Assembly: GCA_964030785.1 (NCBI GenBank)
Contig: OZ034979.1
Coordinates: forward strand, 12,006,883-12,070,882
Origin: Siderastrea siderea
Lineage: Eukaryota; Cnidaria; Anthozoa; Scleractinia; Rhizangiidae
DNA length: 64,000 bases
Direction of reading: 5' to 3'
The position numbers were made by a program, and so were the translations under genes. Below the pieces are notes generated by a model, which was not told where the DNA came from, did not search any database, and saw only the letters and a program-made list of their open reading frames with translations. Numbering within the stretch: the stretch's first letter is position 1; every line of letters begins with the position of its first letter. This document shows positions 49,111-55,510 of this stretch, piece by piece.

Positions 49111-49650
49111 ATGGAACATGTGGCCTTGAATAATGTGCAGTTGGATTATTTAGCCCGAGACGACCCCCAATTGAACCCTGTCTTTTACGGGACGGTGGCC
49201 TGTGATCGTTTACCCAAGAGTCCTGTCAAGACCCAACCCCAAGGGTACATTGTGAATACCGACCCACACGATCAACCGGGACAACATTGGTTAGCGGTGT
49301 GGACGGATGGAAAGGTGTGTGAAGTCCTGGACAGTTATGCTTTGCCATTGGATACGTACGTGCAAGCTACCCCGTTACGAGATTGGATTGTCCAACATTG
49401 GAAGTATGTGGTGACCAATGGCAAGTCCCTCCAAGCCATTTCAAGCAAGAGTTGTGGTGATTACGCCTTGTTGTATTTGAAAGCCAAAGCCCGTGGACGA
49501 ACCTTGCAAGATTTTTTAAATGAGTTTTCGGATCATGATTATGTTAGTAATGACCATAAAGCCGGTCAACGCCTTCAACAATTGATTGTAGGTCAAGAAG
49601 CCAAATGGTATCAACTGTGTTGTCATCCGTATCATCAATGTAATCATTAA
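49111..49650 (+). CDS. Adenain-like cysteine protease
   Basis: The maturation protease has 179 residues. The catalytic triad is visible as H59 (PGQHWLAVW), D74 (EVLDSYAL) and C115 (SKSCGDYALLYL), with Q108 as a probable oxyanion residue. The HW...D-S-Y...Q...SxxCGxYAL pattern is the adenovirus/Ulp1-like fold (C5/C48). Likely substrates are the small proteins of this element with QRGG or MRGG junctions. It starts two bases after the capsid gene stop. Confidence 0.9.
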   Translation: MEHVALNNVQLDYLARDDPQLNPVFYGTVACDRLPKSPVKTQPQGYIVNTDPHDQPGQHWLAVWTDGKVCEVLDSYALPLDTYVQATPLRDWIVQHWKYVVTNGKSLQAISSKSCGDYALLYLKAKARGRTLQDFLNEFSDHDYVSNDHKAGQRLQQLIVGQEAKWYQLCCHPYHQCNH

Positions 49651-49678
49651 ATAAAAAAGTTCGTTGGAAAACGGTGTC

Positions 49679-49768
49679 GGAGTCGTAGCTCAGTGGGTAG
49701 AGCCTTTGGATCCCCCGAAAAAATAGGTGTAGGGGGATTGTGCGTGGGTTCGAGTCCCACCGATTCCA
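49679..49768 (+). tRNA. tRNA-like gene with abnormal anticodon arm
   Basis: A 7-bp acceptor stem forms between GGAGTCG (49679-49685) and CGATTCC (49761-49767), followed by a discriminator A. The D arm is GCTC-AGTGGGTA-GAGC and the T arm GTGGG-TTCGAGT-CCCAC, and the variable loop is five bases. The A box (TAGCTCAGTGGG) and B box (GGTTCGAGTCC) are perfect Pol III signals, and T9 at 49782-49790 is a terminator. The anticodon domain is odd: six bases follow the D stem, then a 7-bp stem ATCCCCC/GGGGGAT encloses 15 bases. An intron is possible, but no standard anticodon loop could be assigned. No CCA is encoded. Confidence 0.6.
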
Positions 49769-49781
49769 ATAAAAAGGTGCC

Positions 49782-49790
49782 TTTTTTTTT
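49782..49790 (+). terminator. Pol III-type T-run terminator
   Basis: Nine Ts, 13 bases after the discriminator base of the tRNA-like gene. Confidence 0.6.
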
Positions 49791-49809
49791 CTAAGGGTAG
49801 TTCGTCATC

Positions 49810-50463
49810 ATGCAAACGGGGAAACCGTTTCGTTTTCATACTCCTTCCTCTATCTTGGTGGTGGGTCCTTCGGGATGTGGTAAAACTGTGTTTACGGAAA
49901 AACTCTTGGTAGACAACCCGGAGTTGTTTGAAAGTCCACCGACCCAAATGCATTATTGTTATGGGGCCTGGCAAGATCGATTTCAAGGCATGCAAGATCA
50001 AGGGGTGGTGTTTCACGAAGGGATTCCCGATCATGAGGCCTTAGTGCAATGGTTTCCTGAAGGACATGGGGTCCTGGTCTTGGATGATTTAATGGACGAA
50101 GGGAGTCACGATAAACGCGTGTTGGATTTATTCACCAAACATTCGCATCATCAAGGGGTGACCGTCCTATACTTGTGCCAAGACATGTTTCCCGTGGGTC
50201 GCTATGCTAAAAGTATATCCCGCAATGCCCATTACATCGTGGCGTTCAAGAACCCCCGAGATCAATTAGGGGTACGCAATGTCAGGCTTCAATCGTTTCC
50301 GACCACTTGGAAAGACACGTTGGAGACGTTTCATCAAGCCACCACACGACCGTATGGGTATTTGGTCTTGGATTTACACCCCGCCTCTTCCGATCAACAA
50401 CGTGTATTGAGTCACCTGTTAAAAGACGAAGGATGGACTCGCACCTATCAAAAACGACTATAA
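49810..50463 (+). CDS. A32/FtsK-type genome packaging ATPase
   Basis: The product of 217 residues has Walker A GPSGCGKT (19-26) and Walker B VLVLDDLMDE (88-97), followed by FTKHSHHQGVTVLYLCQD, the sensor-like region typical of the HerA/FtsK packaging clade. It would pump the genome into capsids. The frame is intact. An AATAAAAAGG element just before the start may be its TATA box. Confidence 0.9.
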   Translation: MQTGKPFRFHTPSSILVVGPSGCGKTVFTEKLLVDNPELFESPPTQMHYCYGAWQDRFQGMQDQGVVFHEGIPDHEALVQWFPEGHGVLVLDDLMDEGSHDKRVLDLFTKHSHHQGVTVLYLCQDMFPVGRYAKSISRNAHYIVAFKNPRDQLGVRNVRLQSFPTTWKDTLETFHQATTRPYGYLVLDLHPASSDQQRVLSHLLKDEGWTRTYQKRL

Positions 50464-50465
50464 AG
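50459..50465 (+). promoter_or_regulatory. TATA box for the Gly/Arg-rich gene
   Basis: TATAAAG overlaps the stop codon of the ATPase gene, 44 bases before the ATG at 50503. Confidence 0.65.
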
Positions 50466-50502
50466 GCACCCCCTTGGAACAGGTAAAAAGAGAAAGCAAA
50501 CC

Positions 50503-51351
50503 ATGGCCGATGATGATGATGACCGTCAACCTCCGCAATCGTACGATACCGTGTCCCCTGCGGGGGTGGGGGCGGCCAGCGGCAATCAAATGTCCCCAGG
50601 GACCATGCAACAACTTTTTTTCACGGGAGACGAAGGCCTTCTCGACGTCGCCATGGAGGAAATGCACCCCAATACCCTCAGTGAGTTGTTGAGAAGTCTC
50701 CCCTCCCCCAGGACAGTCGCCGGTTGGCCCGATCTGGATGGTGTGCCCCCTGCCCAGGCCTCTTCCCCAGCCGGGGTAGGAAGTGCAGGAAGTCAATCAT
50801 TCGGTAGTATACAGACCACCCCACCGTCTTCCGTGGACAGCCCCCTTACTTGGGGAAGCGCACGGGTGTCACCCGATCCACGAAGAAGAAGAACAGTGGC
50901 GGGTGCTCGGACAGCAGCGGGTGCAGGGGGTAATGGACGTGGGGGAAGTGGTGATGGACGTGGGGGACGTCGTGGTCCTAGGACTAGAGGTGGCGGACGT
51001 GGTGGTGCTGGTGGTGCTGGTGGTGCTGGGGGTGCTGGTGGTGGAGCAGGTGGAGCTGGTGGTGGAGCAGGTGGAGCAGGTGGTGGAGGTGCTGGTGGTG
51101 GTGGTGGTGGTGGTGGTGGTGGTGGTGGCCGTCGTGGTGGCCGACGCGGACGACGACGACGACTTTTCCCCGGTTCACCTAGGACACCTTCCTCCAGTCC
51201 CTCCACTCCTCGAGGATCTCAGACTCCACCCCCTCGTACCTTGCGTCAAGCGGATTTACAACGACGTTTACGTATGCTGTTACAAGATCAAGAACAGTTG
51301 GCCCAAGGACGTGAAATTGCTAATGTCACCATGTCACCAATAGCATTGTGA
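50503..51351 (+). CDS. Low-complexity Gly/Arg-rich (RGG) protein
   Basis: The product of 282 residues has an acidic start (MADDDDD), a Pro/Ser-rich first half with a predicted helix (MQQLFFTGDEGLLDVAMEEM), then RGG-rich and poly-Gly tracts (about residues 140-218) encoded by GGT repeats, an Arg cluster, and a C-terminal helix (ADLQRRLRMLLQDQEQL). RGG regions bind RNA or DNA and can drive phase separation; here that is inference. I know no named family. Antisense and shifted frames over the repeat are artefacts. Confidence 0.65.
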   Translation: MADDDDDRQPPQSYDTVSPAGVGAASGNQMSPGTMQQLFFTGDEGLLDVAMEEMHPNTLSELLRSLPSPRTVAGWPDLDGVPPAQASSPAGVGSAGSQSFGSIQTTPPSSVDSPLTWGSARVSPDPRRRRTVAGARTAAGAGGNGRGGSGDGRGGRRGPRTRGGGRGGAGGAGGAGGAGGGAGGAGGGAGGAGGGGAGGGGGGGGGGGGRRGGRRGRRRRLFPGSPRTPSSSPSTPRGSQTPPPRTLRQADLQRRLRMLLQDQEQLAQGREIANVTMSPIAL

Positions 51352-51356
51352 CCAGT

Positions 51357-51363
51357 TATAAAC
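51357..51363 (+). promoter_or_regulatory. TATA-like box for the SLATT-like gene
   Basis: TATAAAC lies 53-59 bases before the ATG at 51416 and just after the stop of the RGG gene. Confidence 0.55.
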
Positions 51364-51415
51364 AAGGAGGAGCACCGAGTGTACAAACCTCGTCGTCCCG
51401 TGTTTCGCCGTGAGG

Positions 51416-52078
51416 ATGAAAACCGTCGTGTCGTTATTGAATGGATCAAAACATCATGGTCTTCCCTTCCCCCCGGAATTATTACAACGGATGGATTCCT
51501 TGTATGCTTTTTATCATCAACAATGGTGGTGTTATCGAAAAATGTTGAATCATTACAGGTGTATCAATGCCTTGTTCAATGGTATGGCCTTACTTGTGAT
51601 GGCTGCCGGTATGATTGCGGGTCCCCTTTTGGAAAACAGTACGTTGGTAGCCTGTTTGGCGGCCGTGGGGACCGTGGTCAAAGGATGGAATGATTTTAAA
51701 CAATACCGATTTAAAGTGACCAAGAGTCGATTTGCGTTTACCACCTATGCCAAAGCCTTGACCGAATTGAAAACCCATGTGCGGGGTATTCCCTTGGAGG
51801 ATCTGGAACGATTTTTAATCAAGATGCAAACCTTGGATGATACCATTGTGGATTTCACCCCTCCGTTACCTAAACGATGTCTCCAAGATTACCATGGTCA
51901 TTTTGTGTACCAACCCTTGGAAGCCCTATGCTATGTAGATGGATGTCCTCGTCCCTTGAGACCCAAAGACTATTGGATCCATAAAAAGCCGCTCCCTCCC
52001 AGTCCCACACTCTTAGAACCATGGCCGTCCAACGACGACGACGACGCAGAAAAAGGAAACAACGAGGAGGGGCTTTAA
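51416..52078 (+). CDS. Two-transmembrane SLATT-like protein
   Basis: The product of 220 residues has a helix, two membrane segments (about 50-71, INALFNGMALLVMAAGMIAG; about 75-90, STLVACLAAVGTVVKGW), then a basic helical region (FKVTKSRFAFTTYAKALTELK), a second charged helix and a Pro/Asp-rich tail. This layout (helix, 2-TM hairpin, long cytosolic helices with a Tyr-Ala pattern) is that of SLATT domains, the membrane effectors linked to SLOG or SMODS nucleotide sensors in prokaryotes. A SLOG-like protein is encoded at 41096-41791. The match is by pattern, not search. It could instead be a virion membrane protein. Confidence 0.55.
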   Translation: MKTVVSLLNGSKHHGLPFPPELLQRMDSLYAFYHQQWWCYRKMLNHYRCINALFNGMALLVMAAGMIAGPLLENSTLVACLAAVGTVVKGWNDFKQYRFKVTKSRFAFTTYAKALTELKTHVRGIPLEDLERFLIKMQTLDDTIVDFTPPLPKRCLQDYHGHFVYQPLEALCYVDGCPRPLRPKDYWIHKKPLPPSPTLLEPWPSNDDDDAEKGNNEEGL

Positions 52079-52350
52079 TGCGTCGCAAACCCCGTTTGGT
52101 GGATAAAATTGCCCATGGCATGAGTATGTTTCTATCAGGCCCAGCACCTGGGTTTGGACTGGCTTTAGGCAAATTAGGTGGTCAAGCCTTGAAAGGCATT
52201 ACCGATAATGTACAACATTACCGACGACAACGAGGTGGGGGTTGGTGGCAAGATTTTAAACGCAATACCCGTCAAGGCTATAAAGAGACGCGGGATGCCA
52301 TCAAACAAGACAAAGCCCTTCAACGTCTATTGACGGGTCGACCATGGTGA
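52021..52350 (+). CDS. Basic virion-like protein with two QRGG sites
   Basis: The product of 109 residues starts MAVQRRRRRRKRKQRGGALM and has a second RQRGGGWW (about residue 67-74). A hydrophobic segment lies between (MSMFLSGPAPGFGLALGKLGGQAL). It overlaps the 3' end of the SLATT-like gene by 58 bases in another frame. It is probably processed by the protease into a basic peptide and two fragments, in the manner of adenovirus core precursors. Confidence 0.6.
   Translation: MAVQRRRRRRKRKQRGGALMRRKPRLVDKIAHGMSMFLSGPAPGFGLALGKLGGQALKGITDNVQHYRRQRGGGWWQDFKRNTRQGYKETRDAIKQDKALQRLLTGRPW
52279..52285 (+). promoter_or_regulatory. TATA box inside the preceding gene
   Basis: TATAAAG lies 59-65 bases before the ATG at 52344. 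Confidence 0.5.
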
Positions 52351-52508
52351 GGAGGAGAAGACGACGCCGTCGTCAACGAGGCGGTTTTTTAAATCTATTG
52401 GTGCCCGCCATGGCAGGATTGGGGAAAGCCGTGGCCTTGGAAACGGATAAACGTATAAAACGCACGATTCAAAAAGCCAATCAACGGTATCGTCGTCGTC
52501 ACCGATAA
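52344..52508 (+). CDS. 54-residue Arg-rich peptide gene with QRGG site
   Basis: The short frame begins at the ATG overlapping the stop of the preceding gene. It encodes MVRRRRRRRRQRGG, then a hydrophobic segment (FLNLLVPAMAGLGKAVAL) and a basic tail (RYRRRHR). It closely resembles the 46890-47078 product in plan, including KAVAL after the hydrophobic run, so the two may be paralogues. A TATAAAA at 52454-52460 inside it probably serves the next gene. Confidence 0.6.
   Translation: MVRRRRRRRRQRGGFLNLLVPAMAGLGKAVALETDKRIKRTIQKANQRYRRRHR
52454..52460 (+). promoter_or_regulatory. TATA box for the 105-residue protein gene
   Basis: TATAAAA lies 52-58 bases upstream of the ATG at 52512, inside the preceding small gene. 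Confidence 0.6.
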
Positions 52509-52511
52509 AGG

Positions 52512-52829
52512 ATGCAACGTCTTCGACGTCAATTACCGTTTTTACAGTCCATGTTACAAGAAGCCAATGGTTCCAAACGTCAAGAGTTGTTACAACATGC
52601 CAATGCCGATCAAATCAATGCTGTGAGTGAACTGGTGTTGAACTTTTTAAAAAACAAGATTCCCGTCACCCCACCCATGCTGGCTAAACTTCAACCCTAT
52701 AAAAAGGTACTACGTGATTTGGGGCGTCGTCGACATTCCGTCAAAAAACGTCGTCAGTGGTTAGTCCGACAAAAAGGACAAGGGTTGTTTCAAGGACTTC
52801 ACGAGGTGTTATGTCAATGTGTTCGTTAA
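52512..52829 (+). CDS. Conserved small Polinton protein, 105 residues
   Basis: The pattern matches a small protein that I recall as widespread in animal Polintons: a helix (FLQSMLQEANGSKRQELLQHA), then ISELVLNFL-like NAVSELVLNFLKNKIPVT, a block L..Y...LRDLGRRRHSVKKRR, and a KGQGLFQGL end where other elements have a QKGG-type protease site. Its role is unknown; it is probably a virion component. The frame is intact. A TATAAAA at 52698-52704 lies within it. Confidence 0.6.
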   Translation: MQRLRRQLPFLQSMLQEANGSKRQELLQHANADQINAVSELVLNFLKNKIPVTPPMLAKLQPYKKVLRDLGRRRHSVKKRRQWLVRQKGQGLFQGLHEVLCQCVR

Positions 52830-53041
52830 CCCTTGCCACGTGGATGACTCTGTTACAAGAGGCCAATCGGGCCACCGACAAGTGGAAAGACGAGTGTCAT
52901 TATTGGAAGCATAAATATCACCTGTTGTATCGAGAGTACCAACACATCTTGAGGGCCCGTCTTTGTAAGAGTTGCCGTGACCAGGAAGACGGGGAACTTT
53001 GCCCCGACTGTAGTCAACGACCATGGACGAGGTGTACATGA
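52811..53041 (+). CDS. Small Cys-rich protein, 76 residues
   Basis: It has a hydrophobic start (MSMCSLTLATWMTLL), a charged aromatic helix (DECHYWKHKYHLLYREYQHIL) and a C-terminal zinc-ribbon-like CKSCRDQEDGELCPDC. It overlaps both neighbours by about 19 bases. No family is recognised. The paired CxxC motifs suggest metal binding. Confidence 0.5.
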   Translation: MSMCSLTLATWMTLLQEANRATDKWKDECHYWKHKYHLLYREYQHILRARLCKSCRDQEDGELCPDCSQRPWTRCT

Positions 53042-53679
53042 TTCCCCAAAAGGACTTGGAACAACTCATTCAATATTACAAAGGAGAACTCACCGAAAAT
53101 GCCTTGTTGAACAAAGCCGCGACGCTCGCTGCCAAAAAACATGTCTTGTTAGCCAACCCTCAATTACCCCCAGCCCTGGTTAATGCTCAAACCAAACCGT
53201 TGAGTCAAGAATTAATCAAGTTAACCAAACGCATTCGTCAATTTCCTGGCGGGGTGGGGGTTGGTGCCCCGGGTGCCCCGGGTGGTCCACCAGGCGAAGA
53301 AGAAGAAGAAGCCGGGGATTTGGTGACGGGGCCCGTCGAACAATGGTTGAAGCGCATGATAAAAGGAGGTCCGTTGGCTCCCAAACCCACCATTACCCCT
53401 GCTACCAGGGAAGGCGCGAGAGAACAGAGACCTTCTACCAGTCGAGGAGAAGAGATACCTTCCACCAGTCGAGGGGATACCCGGACGCGTTTACAAGTCA
53501 TTCGAGAACAGCGCAAGGCTTTGGAAAAAAAGTTAGCTGAGAGTGGCAAAGGCAAAGGCAAAGGCAAAGGCAAAGGAGTCTCCCGGGAAGTGCAACGATT
53601 AAAACCTTTACCCGGTTGGGAAGATTGGACGAAACCCAAACAGTCCCGACGGAGACGTTTGCAGTACGACAGTGAATAA
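53023..53679 (+). CDS. Uncharacterised conserved Polinton protein, 218 residues
   Basis: The N-terminal half (VYMIPQKDLEQLIQYYKGEL, LLNKAATLAAKKHVLLANP, KPLSQELIKLTKRIRQFPGG) is a helical domain that I recall from other animal Polintons, always next to the phospholipase gene. The rest is low complexity: Gly/Pro, acidic EEEEEA, repeated STSRGEE, and a GKGKGKGKG run encoded by a 6-bp repeat (53547-53576). The C terminus is basic. The function is unknown, probably a virion or scaffolding protein. Confidence 0.6.
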   Translation: MDEVYMIPQKDLEQLIQYYKGELTENALLNKAATLAAKKHVLLANPQLPPALVNAQTKPLSQELIKLTKRIRQFPGGVGVGAPGAPGGPPGEEEEEAGDLVTGPVEQWLKRMIKGGPLAPKPTITPATREGAREQRPSTSRGEEIPSTSRGDTRTRLQVIREQRKALEKKLAESGKGKGKGKGKGVSREVQRLKPLPGWEDWTKPKQSRRRRLQYDSE

Positions 53680-53681
53680 AC

Positions 53682-54038
53682 ATGCCCGCCAAGAGGAGAA
53701 GGGGTATCAAACGAAAACGCCCCCAACGAGGAGGGGCTTTGGATGTCCAAAAATGGATTGCGAAAACGGGGAAGGAATTTCATTGGCCCGGTTATCAGTA
53801 CATGGGCCCTGGCACCCATTTGACCAAACGTCTGAAACGTGGGGATCCCGGGATCAATCGCTTGGACCAAATTGCTAAGCAACACGACATTGATTACAGC
53901 CGTGCTAAGAATTTGCAAGATAAATGGCAAGCCGATACCAAGATGATCCAAGCCATTGATCGATTACCCGGCAAGAAAAACAAGACGGAACGGGTGGTCA
54001 AGAAAATTATGCAAGCCAAGAAACGTTTAAAATTGTAA
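53682..54038 (+). CDS. Phospholipase A2-like virion protein
   Basis: The product of 118 residues has a basic head with a QRGG site (residues 15-18), then a parvovirus VP1u-type PLA2 domain: the calcium loop YMGPG (40-44), the catalytic HD in AKQHDIDYS (65-73), and the helix KWQADTKMIQAI (81-92). In parvoviruses this enzyme breaches the endosomal membrane during entry. A similar release after protease cleavage is inferred here. Basic C-terminal helices follow. The gene is the last of the rightward late cluster. Confidence 0.75.
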   Translation: MPAKRRRGIKRKRPQRGGALDVQKWIAKTGKEFHWPGYQYMGPGTHLTKRLKRGDPGINRLDQIAKQHDIDYSRAKNLQDKWQADTKMIQAIDRLPGKKNKTERVVKKIMQAKKRLKL

Positions 54039-54333
54039 ACATTTAATAACAAACCAGTTACATGTTGAGTAAACAATGAAAATGTCTCATTGGTATTGTT
54101 ATTCTGTAGTTCGTCTTGAGTCTCAAGCAGGATTTGCGAGACAAAACCCATTGTGATGTAAACAACATTAATCCAGATAAAATAATGTCACTTGTGTCAT
54201 TTTTGATTGATGAGTTGTCAAGTTCATTGTTCTGTCACAAATACTAATACGAATGTTCTGCCAAATACTGACACGGATGTTCTTCCAAAATACTGGAACG
54301 ATTCTGTCAAAAAAATACAAAGACGAGGGGGGT
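54039..54333. other. Convergent spacer
   Basis: AT-rich spacer between the PLA2 gene and the minus-strand acidic gene. It contains two near repeats of ACTAATACGAATGTTCTGCC/ACTGACACGGATGTTCTTCC type and probable polyadenylation signals. No gene is seen. Confidence 0.55.
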
Positions 54334-55182
54334 TTAACTGACAAAGTCATCCAAATCAAATGAAGGATCCTCCAGGAGCATCATGTCATTTAAAAAGTCA
54401 AACAAAGAATCGTCCGATGACGACGACAAGTCATCGAGTAAATTGTCTAAAAATCCTTTCCCATCGTCCCATACAGAATGATCCAGGGGATGAAGGACCC
54501 CTGAATCCATGTCCATTATGGTACTAGATTGATCCATGGCATCCTCAGGGCTGGGCGACAGGGTATTGCTAAAGTCCCGCATAAAATCCTCCAACGTGAC
54601 CGTTAATTTGAGGGGCCCTAAGGCTTGGCGTTTCTCCTCCGTTCTCTTTCCAACCATGGCCCTTGCGAGGGCAGCGGCCTCACGCTTTTTCGCCATGTAT
54701 TGTTGCTGCCACCGCTGACCTGCTTTCGAACGGTAGTATTCTCTTTTATAGGCCCGGAGTCGTTCTACATTCATGGCATAGTACTGTTTCTGGTACTCTG
54801 CTATTCGGTCGGCATGTTTAACCCGGTACCTAGCTTTCTCAGCCCGTCGCTGCGCCTGTCGTCGGGCTTCTTTGGCACGGAGCTTGGCCACTTCCTTGTA
54901 AACGTCGTCGTCGTCGTCGTCCTCAACGCTTACCAGGGGGGTCTCACTACCTTTTGCCTTTCTGGCCTTGCACCTGGCTTTGCTAGCCTTTTGCTGCGCC
55001 CGTCGTCGCTCTTCTTTCGCCCTGAGCTCTGCTAATTCTGCCAGGATGTCATCGTCGTTTGAGTCGCTGTCGTTAAGGTCATCGTCGTTAAGGTCATCAT
55101 CGTCGTCGTTGTTTTGTTTGTAGTTCACTGGGGGTCTGCGACGGTGACTGCGGCGGCGGAGGCCCTCTCTTTCGTTGGACAT
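54334..55182 (-). CDS. Basic coiled-coil protein with acidic ends, possible regulator
   Basis: From the ATG at 55180-55182 the frame gives 282 residues: a basic head (RRRSHRRRPP), an Asp/Asn-rich run, then long Arg/Lys/Ala helices with repeats of the type AEYQKQYYAMNVERLRAYKREYY, and an acidic Leu/Ser-rich C terminus (LLDDLSSSSDDSLFDFLND). The acidic tail has the look of a transcription activation domain. The frame remains open upstream to 55446, overlapping the other minus-strand frame. It may be joined to that frame by splicing or by frameshifting at an A-rich stretch near 55110. No family is recognised. Confidence 0.6.
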   Translation of the reverse strand: MSNEREGLRRRSHRRRPPVNYKQNNDDDDDLNDDDLNDSDSNDDDILAELAELRAKEERRRAQQKASKARCKARKAKGSETPLVSVEDDDDDDVYKEVAKLRAKEARRQAQRRAEKARYRVKHADRIAEYQKQYYAMNVERLRAYKREYYRSKAGQRWQQQYMAKKREAAALARAMVGKRTEEKRQALGPLKLTVTLEDFMRDFSNTLSPSPEDAMDQSSTIMDMDSGVLHPLDHSVWDDGKGFLDNLLDDLSSSSDDSLFDFLNDMMLLEDPSFDLDDFVS

Positions 55183-55510
55183 GAGGCGAGGGGGGCGGTG
55201 CTGGCGGGGGTGTCCGGGGCCTCTTGAATTGGTGATGCCAGTTTGTCCAACAGAAGTCGAGGTCCCGGATGTACCACGCGGTGGTGATTTGCGGGTAGCA
55301 GCCCGGGTTCCAGTGCTGTTGCACGTAGGTGTGGCGTGCTGCTTGGGCTGCTTGGGCGAGCTGCCTCCTTTTCCTCCGTTCTTCCAATAACTCTTCCCCA
55401 AACTCCCGGATGTCTCTGTCGTCGAGCACCCACTCCTTAACCTCATCTAAGATCGTATCGACTTCAAATGCCTCAAACTTGTTCAACAGGTTGTCTAGAC
55501 TAGAGTCCAT
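55097..55510 (-). CDS. 137-residue acidic/proline-rich protein, first frame of the divergent gene
   Basis: It starts at the ATG of 55508-55510, 32 bases after a minus-strand TATAAAA (55542-55548). The N-terminal half is an acidic helix (MDSSLDNLLNKFEAFEVDTILDEVKEWV) followed by Ala/Gln-rich and Trp-rich parts. The C-terminal half is Pro/Arg-rich and overlaps the next frame. It resembles the start of a regulatory protein whose remainder is the downstream frame. It is divergent from the DNA polymerase gene, with which it shares a 394-bp promoter region. Confidence 0.6.
   Translation of the reverse strand: MDSSLDNLLNKFEAFEVDTILDEVKEWVLDDRDIREFGEELLEERRKRRQLAQAAQAARHTYVQQHWNPGCYPQITTAWYIRDLDFCWTNWHHQFKRPRTPPPAPPPSPHVQRKRGPPPPQSPSQTPSELQTKQRRR

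Noticed and set aside
50793..51206. Proline-rich frame on the minus strand and His- or Val-rich frames in other registers
   Set aside because: They are shadows of the GGT/GGA repeat that encodes the RGG protein on the plus strand.
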